A stretch of DNA of 64,000 nt from SZUA-430 sp964561925. Lineage in GTDB: Bacteria; Pseudomonadota; Alphaproteobacteria; Micropepsales; Micropepsaceae. The position numbers were made by a program, and so were the translations under genes. The notes beneath the pieces are model-generated. The model was not told the DNA's origin and searched no databases. It saw nothing but the letters and a program-made list of their open reading frames with translations. The stretch lies in assembly GCA_964561925.1 (NCBI GenBank), contig CAZLRW010000007.1, positions 1 through 64,000 on the forward strand, written 5' to 3'. Positions 27,830 to 35,694 of the stretch are shown here, piece after piece (the stretch's first letter is position 1; each line of letters starts with the position of its first letter).

Positions 27830-28369
27830 ATGGCGAAGATATCCATCATCGAAGTGGTCGAGCGGCCGCACGTCGCGCCGGTGAAGCACTTGCTGCGCGA
27901 TTACCTACTGTGGATGCGCCGGCGCTATCGCGGCCATGACGACATGATCGACGCCTATTTCGACGAAGGCGAATGGGAGAGCGAACTTGCCGACATCGAA
28001 GGCCACTACGGCGCGCCGTTCGGAGGGATCGTGCTCGCGCTTGTCGACGGCGTGCCGGCGGGTTGCGTCATGCTGCGCGGCGTGACCGAGAACGTTTCGG
28101 AGATGAAGCGGCTCTTCGTGCGCCCCGCCTTCCGCGGCCTGGGGCTCGGACGCCGGATGATCGACTTCATCATGCAGCTCTCGTGCAAGCGCGGTTACGC
28201 GCGGATGCGGTTCGAGACCGGCGCGCTGCAAAGCGAAGCCGTGACGCTCTATCGCAATATGGGTTTTGCAAGCATTCCACCTTACTACGCCTGTCCTCAA
28301 TTGTTGCGCGAGAACGGGCGCTTCTTCGAGGCTGAGCCCTGCACCGGCCACGCCTCACACGCGACGTAA
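27830..28369 (+). CDS. GNAT family N-acetyltransferase
   Basis: 179 residues from the ATG at 27830, preceded by gagggag. The acetyl-CoA binding motif is in LFVRPAFRGLGLGRRMIDF, with the preceding strand GCVMLRG and the following LYRNMGF. The substrate is unknown; family members modify small molecules or protein N termini. It sits between osmC (109-base gap) and a secreted cupin (25-base gap), so it probably shares a transcript with the cupin. Confidence 0.85.
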   Translation: MAKISIIEVVERPHVAPVKHLLRDYLLWMRRRYRGHDDMIDAYFDEGEWESELADIEGHYGAPFGGIVLALVDGVPAGCVMLRGVTENVSEMKRLFVRPAFRGLGLGRRMIDFIMQLSCKRGYARMRFETGALQSEAVTLYRNMGFASIPPYYACPQLLRENGRFFEAEPCTGHASHAT

Positions 28370-28394
28370 CCTTTGCAAACGGAGACTGAGGTCC

Positions 28395-28862
28395 ATGAAA
28401 CTCACATTCTTCCTGCTCGCCGCCGGCTTTGTGCTGACGGCTTATCTGGCGTCCGCGCACGATGCGCCGGGGCACAAGATGCTCGCGCCGGCCGACATCG
28501 CGTGGGCGCCCGCCCCGCGCTCACTGCCGCCGGGCGCGAGCGCGGTCGTACTCTACGGCGATCCTTCGAAAGAAGGTCTGTTCGCGATGCGGCTCAAGTT
28601 CCCGAAGGGCTATCGCGTTCCGGCGCACACCCACCCGAAGCCTGAGGTGATCACGGTGATTTCCGGAACGTTCCGCCTGGGGCTCGTCGGCGATCGCGGT
28701 CCGGTCAAGGCGTTCCCGCCGGGCAGCTTCGTTGCGATGGAGCCGGGTCTTGCGCATTTCGCCGGCGCCGACGAAGAGACGGTGGTGCAGCTGAACAGCA
28801 CCGGCCCGTGGGGCATCACCTATCTCGATCCCAAGGATGACCCGCGGATATCGCCGCGTTGA
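28395..28862 (+). CDS. secreted cupin-domain protein
   Basis: 155 residues. A signal peptide MKLTFFLLAAGFVLTAYLASAH is followed by a single cupin barrel with FPKGYRVPAHTHPKPEVITV and PGLAHFAG as metal-binding blocks. Periplasmic location is inferred. The substrate is unknown; related small cupins include DUF4437 or ChrR-type proteins. A truncated second copy of its first 28 codons lies at 31910, with 26 of 28 residues the same, so this gene has been partly duplicated in the neighbourhood. Confidence 0.82.
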   Translation: MKLTFFLLAAGFVLTAYLASAHDAPGHKMLAPADIAWAPAPRSLPPGASAVVLYGDPSKEGLFAMRLKFPKGYRVPAHTHPKPEVITVISGTFRLGLVGDRGPVKAFPPGSFVAMEPGLAHFAGADEETVVQLNSTGPWGITYLDPKDDPRISPR

Positions 28863-28911
28863 CGCCACGACGCGTATGGTGGTGCGTCGTCGTCGCCGAT
28901 AGATTGCGTGC

Positions 28912-30528
28912 ATGTCGGCAGGATCCGCGACACCACTCGAAATCAAGCTGTTCGGCGGACTCGAAATCCGCCGAGACGGCGTTGCGGTGGCGCTGCCGCA
29001 ATCGAAGAAGACGCGCGCGCTTCTTGCTTACTTGATCTTGAAGGGCACGCCGCAGCGCCGCGACGCTCTGTGTGAGTTGTTGTGGGAGGTGCCCGACGAC
29101 CCGCGCGGTGCGCTCCGCCGGTCGTTGAGCAAGCTGCGGCCGCTGGTGAATGACGACGACGCGGAGCGGCTGACCGCTGACCGCGAGCGCACTGGCTTCG
29201 AACCGCACGGCGCAACCGTCGATCTGTTGCAGCTCGAAAAGGCCTGCGCCATCGGCTTGGAAAAAACGCCCAGCGGCGAACTCCACGACATCTTGGACGC
29301 CTGCAACGGCGAACTGCTTGCCGGCCTCGACCTCGCCCATCAGCCGGCCTACGAAAACTGGCGCCTCGCGCAGCACGAGCGGGCGCGCCGGTTGCAGCTG
29401 CGCGTGTTGGACGAGCTGACGCATCGCGACGACATTTCGGTTAGCACACGGACCGCGCTCAAACGACGGCGCGTCGAACTCGATCCCGGCGACGAGACGG
29501 CTCACGCGGATCTTGTGGCGCACCTGACGGCGACGGGACAGCGCGCAGACGCCGAAGCGCAGGCCGAGATCAGCAAACGGATGCTCGCTTCGCTTGGGCT
29601 CGGCGACGACGGCCGGATCGCGGCCGCGCTCAAGGGAACGAGGCCTGCAGCCCCTCTCGCTGCCGCGGCGCTGCCGCTTGCGCCGGCGACGCAGCTCCGC
29701 CAAAGCGTGCACTTCTGCAAATCGTTCGATGGCGTGCAGATCGCCTATGCAACGGCGGGCTCCGGGCCGCCGCTCGTCAAAACGGCGAACTGGTTGAACC
29801 ACCTCGAGTTCGATTGGGAAAGCCCGGTTTTCCGCCACCTCTTCGCGGCACTTGCCGAGCGCAACACGCTTGTTCGTTACGATTCGCGCGGCAACGGCCT
29901 TTCCGATTGGAATGTCGAGAACCTGACGCTCGATGCGTTGGTGAACGACCTCAAGGCCGTCGTCGACGCGGCGGGCGTTGACCGCTTTCCGCTGTTCGCC
30001 ATGAGTCAGGGCTGCGCCGTCGCGGTCGAGTTTGCCGTCCGCTGGCCGGAGCGCGTCAGCAAACTCATCTTGTTCGGGGGCTATGCGCGCGGATGGCGCT
30101 TTGGCGGTAAGAAGTTCATCGCCGAAATGGAAGCGCTCATCGCACTGACGCGAACCGGTTGGGGAAAGGGCACGTCGGCCTATCGCCAGGTGTTCACGTC
30201 GCTCTTCGTGCCAAGCGCAACACGCGAGCAAGCGGACTGGTTCAACGAGCTTCAGCGCATCACAACGTCGCCGGAGATCGCAGCGAAGCTCCAGTCGTCG
30301 ATTGGCGACGTCAATGTGGTGGCGCGGCTGCCGCTGGTGACGCAGCCAACGCTCGTCATGCATTGCCGGGACGATGCGCGGGTTCCCTTCGCGGGCGGAC
30401 GCGAACTCGCGAGCGAGATTCCAGGGGCGAAGTTCGTCACACTCGATAGCGCCAACCATCTGCTGTTGGAGCAGGACCCGGCTTGGCCGCGCTTCTTGGC
30501 CGAGATGCGGGCGTTTCTCGCGGATTGA
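28912..30528 (+). CDS. BTAD transcriptional activator fused to alpha/beta hydrolase
   Basis: 538 residues in three parts. Residues 8-100 form an OmpR-like winged helix (LEIKLFGGLEIRRDG; LWEVPDDPRGALRRSLSKLR). Residues about 105-240 form a bacterial transcriptional activation domain of helical repeats. After an Ala/Pro linker (245-262), residues 263-538 form an alpha/beta hydrolase with RYDSRGNGLSDW, a nucleophile elbow AMSQGC (Ser365; first Gly of GxSxG replaced by Ala), acidic CRDDARVPF and His in SANHLLLE. The hydrolase could sense or cleave an effector. Both enzyme and regulator parts look intact. Target genes are unknown. Confidence 0.85.
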   Translation: MSAGSATPLEIKLFGGLEIRRDGVAVALPQSKKTRALLAYLILKGTPQRRDALCELLWEVPDDPRGALRRSLSKLRPLVNDDDAERLTADRERTGFEPHGATVDLLQLEKACAIGLEKTPSGELHDILDACNGELLAGLDLAHQPAYENWRLAQHERARRLQLRVLDELTHRDDISVSTRTALKRRRVELDPGDETAHADLVAHLTATGQRADAEAQAEISKRMLASLGLGDDGRIAAALKGTRPAAPLAAAALPLAPATQLRQSVHFCKSFDGVQIAYATAGSGPPLVKTANWLNHLEFDWESPVFRHLFAALAERNTLVRYDSRGNGLSDWNVENLTLDALVNDLKAVVDAAGVDRFPLFAMSQGCAVAVEFAVRWPERVSKLILFGGYARGWRFGGKKFIAEMEALIALTRTGWGKGTSAYRQVFTSLFVPSATREQADWFNELQRITTSPEIAAKLQSSIGDVNVVARLPLVTQPTLVMHCRDDARVPFAGGRELASEIPGAKFVTLDSANHLLLEQDPAWPRFLAEMRAFLAD

Positions 30529-30869
30529 GCGTGTAGCGCTCATCACACCCGGTCGCAGAGAGTTCAATTTCCACGCTTCTTCACACGATCACGGCCCCCT
30601 TTCAGCCGCCGATCCAACGATTGATCTCACGATGAACTGTCACACCTGCCCTCGCCGGCGCGTCAAGCTGGCGAGAAGGCAGATCTCGTTTGGCGCTCCG
30701 GTTAGAGCTTCGGCGTTGCGGCCATTCATTGGGCGGCACCGACCATCTAACTCAGAGCCGCCACAGTCGAGGCTTGCACTTCAGATTTTGGGCCACTCGG
30801 GTCAGTTCCCGAACGGGCCACGCATCACGGGACTTGAATCGTTCCGACGAAACGAAAGAGAGGAGTAGC
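30529..30869 (+). other. intergenic stretch without a recognised gene
   Basis: About 340 bases between the BTAD-hydrolase fusion and the diiron gene. Short frames here do not show the codon bias of the surrounding genes. The only clear element is the gagaggag ribosome-binding site at about 30857-30864 for the diiron gene. A promoter for that gene must be here, but I cannot point to a convincing -35/-10 pair. Confidence 0.5.
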
Positions 30870-31780
30870 ATGAGTTACCAATACAATTTCAAAGACGTTC
30901 TGGGCCGCGCGGAGCGCATCACGTGGCGCGTCGAGGATCTGATCGGCGGCGACAAGTCGCTCGACTTCTCGAAGCCGTTCATGCCGGAGAGCCTGGCGCG
31001 CGTCGAGCCGCTGAAGTTCCTGTCGCCGGCGGAGAAGCGCCTGCTGAATCAGATTCGCGGGCACACCTATCTCACGATGTTCGGCATCATCGAGGAGTTC
31101 ATCGTGCCGTTCGTGCTCGACCACGCCCGGCCCTACATCAACGGCGAGGACTATCGCGCCCGCGCCTTCCTCGAATTCGCCAGCGAGGAGGCGAAGCACA
31201 TTCACCTGTTCCGCCGCTTCCAAGACGAATTCCGCAAGGGCTTTCCGGTCGCGTGCAACGTGATCGGCCCGGCGAGCGACGTCGGCAAGCATGTTCTGTC
31301 GCACAATCCGCTGTCGGTCGCGCTAGCCATCTTGATGATCGAGTGGACGACGCAGCGTCACTTCCAGGAGTCGATCCACGACGACGGCGCGCTCGACCCG
31401 CAGTTCAGAACCTGCTGAAGCATCATTGGATGGAGGAGATGCAGCACGCGCAGCTCGACACGCTGATGTGCGAGACGATCGCCGACACGATGAGCCAGGC
31501 GGAGATCGACGCCGCGGTCGACGGTTTCCTCGCGATCGGCGGTTTCCTCGACGACGGCCTGAAGCAGCAGATGGCTTTCGACCTCGAGGCGTTCGAGGCC
31601 GCCGCGAAACGCAAGCTCTCGGCCGCCGAGCGCGATGAATACATGCGCGTGCAGCAACAGGCGAACCGCTGGACCTATCTGGGCACGGGGCTCACGCACA
31701 AGAACTTCCTTGAGACGCTGGGTAAGTTGAGCCCGGCGAAGAGAACGATGATCGAAGGCGTCGCGCCAACCTTCTGTTGA
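30870..31780 (+). pseudogene. AurF-like diiron oxygenase, broken by a one-base frameshift
   Basis: The first frame (30870-31418) and a second frame running to 31780 together make one protein of about 303 residues. The break is near 31405-31412, where ttcagaacctgctg should read with one more A (Phe-Lys-Asn-Leu-Leu). In the joined protein the diiron ligands have AurF spacing: Glu75/76, Glu107 and His110 (EEAKH), Glu158, then His186, Glu190 and His193 (HHWMEEMQH). AurF-type enzymes oxidise amines using two irons. The intact ligand set on both sides of the break suggests either very recent inactivation or a sequencing deletion. Confidence 0.75.
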
Positions 31781-31909
31781 AGGGCCCCCTGGTGGAGCCG
31801 CACGACCTGCGGCTCCGCCCAACATTGGGGAGCGCCATGCCGTCGATCATGGAAGCCATCGAGCCACCAACGCCCAGCGCGACAGCATAACAAATGGAGT
31901 CCTACGACA

Positions 31910-32065
31910 ATGAAACTCACCGTCTTCCTGCTCGCCGCAGGTTTCGTGCTCACGGCCTATTTGGCGTCGGCGCACGATACCCCTGGACATAAGGCAAGTT
32001 CCATCGTGACAGATCTGGCGCCTGTTCCTGCAGCCGGGCTTGCCGGAGAGCGGCGCGTCCGTTAG
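31910..32065 (+). pseudogene. truncated copy of the secreted cupin gene (signal peptide only)
   Basis: 51 codons. The first 28 repeat the start of the cupin at 28395 (MKLTVFLLAAGFVLTAYLAS, then AHDTPGHK; 26 of 28 residues the same). After codon 28 the cupin barrel is missing and 23 unrelated codons lead to a stop at 32063-32065. It is most simply a duplicated 5' end whose 3' part was deleted; a tiny secreted peptide is a less likely alternative. A GGAGCCGCA/TGCGGCTCC hairpin lies upstream at 31794-31816, after the diiron gene, and lacks a T tract. Confidence 0.75.
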
Positions 32066-32116
32066 AGCCTGCGCCTTGAGCGGCGTCCCCTGCGCCGCCC
32101 GGGGAAACGATATCGC

Positions 32117-33100
32117 ATGAAGGTTCTGCTCACCGGCGCGGCCGGGTTCATCGGCTATCACACGGCCCAGGCGCTGCTGAAGCGCGGCGACGAGGTCGTG
32201 GGCGTCGACAATCTGAACGCCTACTACGAAGTGTCGCTGAAAGAAGCGCGGCTGAAGCAGCTGACCGCGCAGAAGGGCTTTGCGTTCGAGCGGCTCGACA
32301 TCGCCGACCGCGACGCGATGCTGGCGCTCGCCGCAAAGCACCCGGGCGTCACGCATGTGGTGCACTTGGCGGCGCAGGCGGGCGTCAGGCATTCGCTGAC
32401 CGACCCCTACACCTACATCACCTCGAACGTGATGGGTCAGGTGATTCTGCTCGAACTCGCGCGCAAATTCTCGAAGCTGGAACACTTTGTCTATGCGAGT
32501 TCGTCGTCGGTCTATGGCGGCAACACGAAACTGCCGTTCTCGATCGATGACGAGACGGAACAGCCGAACTCGCTCTATGCCGCGACGAAGAAGGCGGACG
32601 AACTCATCGGCCATACCTACGCGCATCTCTACGGCATCCCGTCGACGGGTTTGCGCTTTTTCACGGTTTACGGGCCATGGGGCCGGCCGGACATGGCAGC
32701 GTTCCTGTTCACGCGCGCGATCCTGGCCGGTGAGCCGATCCGCGTCTTCAATCACGGCGAGATGTGGCGCGACTTCACGTTCGTCGACGACATCGTCGCG
32801 GGGATCCTGGCGGCCGTCGCGCGCAAACCGTCAAAGACGCCGCCGCACGCGGTCTACAATCTGGGCAACCACCGGTCCGAGAAACTGACCGACTTCATCG
32901 CGCTCATCGAGAAGTCGCTGGGCGCCAAGGCCCAGTATCGCTTCGAGCCGATGCAGCCGGGCGATGTCGCGCGCACCTATGCCGACATCGACGCTTCGCG
33001 GCGCGATCTGGGTTTCGAGCCGAAAACGCCGATCGCGGAGGGCATTCCGCGCTTCATCGATTGGTACAAGGACTACTACCGCGTCTGGCCAAAGAATTAG
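32117..33100 (+). CDS. UDP-glucuronate 4-epimerase-like extended SDR
   Basis: 327 residues. The NAD-binding motif GAAGFIGYHTAQALL, the SSSSVYGG block and the catalytic YAATK identify an extended short-chain epimerase; AAQAGVRHSLTDPYTY and GPWGRPDMA are typical of UDP-glucuronate 4-epimerases, which form UDP-galacturonate. With the dehydrogenase at 20100 and galE at 34321 it could supply uronic and hexose precursors for the exopolysaccharide locus. A hairpin directly after the stop (33100-33123) is a likely terminator. Confidence 0.9.
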   Translation: MKVLLTGAAGFIGYHTAQALLKRGDEVVGVDNLNAYYEVSLKEARLKQLTAQKGFAFERLDIADRDAMLALAAKHPGVTHVVHLAAQAGVRHSLTDPYTYITSNVMGQVILLELARKFSKLEHFVYASSSSVYGGNTKLPFSIDDETEQPNSLYAATKKADELIGHTYAHLYGIPSTGLRFFTVYGPWGRPDMAAFLFTRAILAGEPIRVFNHGEMWRDFTFVDDIVAGILAAVARKPSKTPPHAVYNLGNHRSEKLTDFIALIEKSLGAKAQYRFEPMQPGDVARTYADIDASRRDLGFEPKTPIAEGIPRFIDWYKDYYRVWPKN

Positions 33101-33123
33101 GGCCGGAGATCTCGCTCCGGCCC
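33100..33123. terminator. hairpin between convergent epimerase and repeat-protein genes
   Basis: A perfect 9-base stem gggccggag / ctccggccc with a 6-base loop starts at the last base of the epimerase stop codon. On the minus strand the stem is followed by a T-rich stretch (taattcttt); on the plus strand only a weak T-containing tail follows (cttcgtct). It lies between two convergent genes and probably serves both. Confidence 0.6.
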
Positions 33124-33140
33124 CTTCGTCTGTGTCCTGA

Positions 33141-34220
33141 CTACCAACAGAAGCGCCAGCGGTGGTGGCCCCAGTGCCGCGGCCAGTGGCGGTCGCGCCA
33201 GCCGTAGCGGCCCCAGCGCGGATGGCCCGCACGCCAGCAGTAGAACCGGTGATCCCAGTACCACCACGCGTCGTCGTAGTACCACCAGTACAGGTCATCG
33301 TAGAACCTGAGCCCGACATACCAGCGCCAGCTGTCGTCCCAACCGTCATTGTACCAATGCGGGTACCAATGATTGTCGTGCCAGTGGTGGTGCGGACGCC
33401 AGCGCGGATGATGCCTCACGCCGGGCCAACGATCGTGCCCGCGCCAGTGACGATCGCGCCAATGTCCGTCGCGATCACGCCAGCGTCCGTCACGGTGACG
33501 CCAATCGCGGTCGCGCCAATGCCCGTCGCGATCGCGCCAGCGTCCGTCGCGGTCGCGCCAATGATCGGGCGAAGCGCCCGGCCCGCCACGCGGCCCCGGC
33601 GGGTTCTCCCAATTCGTCCCCGGCCCGCCGCGCGGTCCCGGCGGGTTGTCGTCGCGGTCGCGCCAGCGCGGACGGTCGGGCGAAGCGCCCGGCCCGCCAC
33701 GCGGCCCCGGCGGGTTCTCCCAATTCGTCCCCGGCCCGCCGCGCGGTCCCGGCGGGTTGTCGTCGCGGTCGCGCCAGCGCGGACGGTCGGGCGAAGCGCC
33801 CGGCCCGCCACGCGGCCCCGGCGGGTTCTCCCAATTCGTCCCCGGCCCGCCGCGCGGTCCCGGCGGGTTGTCGTCGCGGTCGCGCCAGCGCGGACGGTCG
33901 GGCGAAGCGCCCGGCCCGCCACGCGGCCCCGGCGGGTTCTCCCAATTCGTCCCCGGCCCGCCGCGCGGTCCCGGCGGGTTGTCGTCGCGGTCGCGCCAGC
34001 GCGGACCTGCACCAGGTCCACCCGCCGGTCCCGGCGGGTTGCCCCAGCGCGGACCCGCACCTGGACCGCCTTGAGGTCCCGGCGGATTCGCGCGATCTCG
34101 ATTGTCGCCTTCTTCACGAGGTCCGTGTCCACGGAACCCGTTCCCGGCCAAAGCGGGTGTAGCGACAAGACTGAAGCCCACCACCGCAGCCAGCGGTAGG
34201 GCGAGCATTCGAAGCTTCAT
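33141..34220 (-). CDS. secreted Gly/Pro/Arg/Trp-rich protein with 37-residue tandem repeats
   Basis: 359 residues. A signal peptide (MKLRMLALPLAAVVGF to ATPALA) is followed by a Gly/Pro/Arg-rich lead-in. Four copies of a 37-residue unit come next, each starting DDNPPGPRGGPGTNWENPPG and ending in PRWRDR (last copy shortened). Then come short WRDRDG-type repeats and a Trp/Tyr/His-rich C terminus (YWWYYDDAWWYWDH). It has almost no hydrophobic core and is probably disordered, cell-surface or envelope-associated. I know no function. It lies between two sugar epimerase genes, so contact with polysaccharide is conceivable but unproven. Confidence 0.75.
   Translation of the reverse strand: MKLRMLALPLAAVVGFSLVATPALAGNGFRGHGPREEGDNRDRANPPGPQGGPGAGPRWGNPPGPAGGPGAGPRWRDRDDNPPGPRGGPGTNWENPPGPRGGPGASPDRPRWRDRDDNPPGPRGGPGTNWENPPGPRGGPGASPDRPRWRDRDDNPPGPRGGPGTNWENPPGPRGGPGASPDRPRWRDRDDNPPGPRGGPGTNWENPPGPRGGPGASPDHWRDRDGRWRDRDGHWRDRDWRHRDGRWRDRDGHWRDRHWRGHDRWPGVRHHPRWRPHHHWHDNHWYPHWYNDGWDDSWRWYVGLRFYDDLYWWYYDDAWWYWDHRFYCWRAGHPRWGRYGWRDRHWPRHWGHHRWRFCW
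33565..34008. repeat. four tandem 111-bp coding repeats
   Basis: The same 111-base unit starts at 33565, 33676, 33787 and 33898 when measured from the common tcgggcg. The copies read as the same sequence over nearly their whole length, with differences at the outer edges only. Because 111 is a multiple of three, the repeats stay in frame and encode the 37-residue units of the minus-strand protein. Such conservation at synonymous sites points to recent expansion or ongoing homogenisation. Confidence 0.88.
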
Positions 34221-34320
34221 GTCGATTCCTTCATCTTAGAACTCCCCAATTTGGCTTTTGCGCCGCGAGGGCTGAATGGTGCATGAACGGCCCGTTTAGA
34301 TTCCCCGGGAGGATCATCGC

Positions 34321-35304
34321 GTGCGCATTCTGCTGATCGGCGGCGCCGGCTACATCGGCTCGGCCATTGCGCATCATCTGATCGACCGCGGGCACGAACC
34401 CGCCGTCTTCGACAATCTCTCGACCGGCTTTCGCGAGGCGGTGCCCGCGGGCGTGCCGCTGATCGAAGGCGATTGCGGCGACCAGGCCGCGCTGACCGCC
34501 GCGCTCGCCCGGACCCGTGCCGAGGCCGTAATCCAACTCGCCGCCGCCGTGCGCGTGGAAGAATCCGTCGCCGATCCCGCGAAGTACTATTTCAACAACA
34601 CGGTGAAGTCGCTCGCCGTGTTCGACGCCTGCGCCAAAGCGGGCGTGAAGGACTTCGTGTTCTCCTCGACGGCGGCGGTCTACGGCATGCCCGACCAGGC
34701 GTTGATCGCCGAAGACGCGCCCACGAACCCGGCGAATCCCTACGGCCACTCGAAACTCGCCAGCGAGTTCATGTTGAAGGACATCGCGCGCGTGGCCGGC
34801 ATGCGGGCGACGATCCTGCGCTACTTCAACGTGGCCGGCGCCGATCCGAAGCTTCGCACCGGTCAGCGCACGAAAGAGGCGACGCACCTGATCAAAGTCG
34901 CCGCCGAAGTCGCAAGCGGCGCGCGCGAACGCCTCTCCATTTTCGGCACCGACTACCCGACGCCGGACGGCACCTGCATCCGCGACTACATTCACGTGAC
35001 CGACCTTGCACTCGCCCACGAACTGGCACTGTTGAAGCCGGGCGCCCCGGGCGACACGCGGGTTTACAATTGCGGCTACGGCACCGGCCACTCGGTTCGC
35101 CAAGTGACGGAGGCTTTCGGCCAAGTCCTGAACCATTCGCTGCCCGTCCGGGAAGCCCCGCGCCGGCCGGGCGACGTCGCAGCACTCGCCTGCGACAGCG
35201 CGAAGCTCAAGCGCGAACTCGGCTGGCAACCCCAACACGCCTCTCTCAGAACGATCGTCGAGACCGCGCTCGGCTGGGAGAGAAAACTCAGCGCCGGCGG
35301 ATAA
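34321..35304 (+). CDS. galE: UDP-glucose 4-epimerase
   Basis: 327 residues starting with GTG at 34321, with gggagg nearby upstream. LLIGGAGYIGSAIAHHL, the FSSTAAVYG block, YGHSKLASE and the long GTCIRDYIHVTDLA block are those of GalE, which interconverts UDP-glucose and UDP-galactose. The product would feed surface-polysaccharide synthesis, as do the UDP-glucuronate epimerase and the dehydrogenase in this window. It is divergent from the repeat-protein gene across 100 bases. Confidence 0.93.
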   Translation: MRILLIGGAGYIGSAIAHHLIDRGHEPAVFDNLSTGFREAVPAGVPLIEGDCGDQAALTAALARTRAEAVIQLAAAVRVEESVADPAKYYFNNTVKSLAVFDACAKAGVKDFVFSSTAAVYGMPDQALIAEDAPTNPANPYGHSKLASEFMLKDIARVAGMRATILRYFNVAGADPKLRTGQRTKEATHLIKVAAEVASGARERLSIFGTDYPTPDGTCIRDYIHVTDLALAHELALLKPGAPGDTRVYNCGYGTGHSVRQVTEAFGQVLNHSLPVREAPRRPGDVAALACDSAKLKRELGWQPQHASLRTIVETALGWERKLSAGG

Positions 35305-35694
35305 CGCGGCGTCGCAATTTGTCGCAAACCTCACACAGCGCCGAAAAAGTCACACAAACTCTCAATATCCGTGTGATCCGTTTGGATGGCCGATTCCCGC
35401 CGTTTTATCCGTATGAAATCCGTTTGGAATCCGTTTGCAATCCGTTTGCAATCCGTTTCCGGAGCGGAACTACCGGTTGAATGCGCACAAGCCATCGCAG
35501 CGCGACCGCCGCCGTGCGATTGGCAGACGCTCCAAAGCCCGTGTTCGCTTGTCAAGTTGCAGCGCTGCTTGCTGCGCAAGCAGCGAAATCAGTGAAACTT
35601 ATACTACACGTAGAGTTTCCGATTCAAGCCTACTTGAACCGGCACTTGCGGACCGCGACTTTCGACGCCCGACGAGGTCAAGCTGAGAGCAACT
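35305..35694. other. intergenic region between galE and a convergent AraC-type gene
   Basis: About 390 bases with no convincing gene and noticeably lower GC than its surroundings. It holds the phased 11-bp repeats (35407-35461) and an imperfect hairpin CTGCTTG/CAAGCAG near 35568-35585. There is no clear intrinsic terminator for either convergent gene. Confidence 0.6.
35407..35461 (+). repeat. five direct repeats with exact 11-bp period
   Basis: Units beginning atccgt start at 35407, 35418, 35429, 35440 and 35451. The consensus is atccgtttgga/ca; the first unit differs most. Two looser copies lie upstream at 35367 and 35376. The period equals about one helical turn, so identical bases face the same side of the DNA. 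Confidence 0.8.

Noticed and set aside
28912..30528. Reading the BTAD protein as a SARP antibiotic-cluster activator
   Set aside because: No biosynthetic gene cluster is adjacent; the nearby genes are cupins, a GNAT and a diiron gene, and the hydrolase fusion is not a SARP layout.
33565..34008. Possible CRISPR-like array
   Set aside because: The units are contiguous and without unique spacers, and they are in frame inside a coding sequence.
33162..34199. Long open frame on the plus strand across the repeat-protein gene
   Set aside because: The 111-bp period is a multiple of three, so every frame stays open. Only the minus-strand frame has a signal peptide and a coherent composition.
35407..35461. 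Possible CRISPR or iteron origin
   Set aside because: Units are only 11 bp with no spacers; no replication-initiator gene or AT-rich origin is adjacent.
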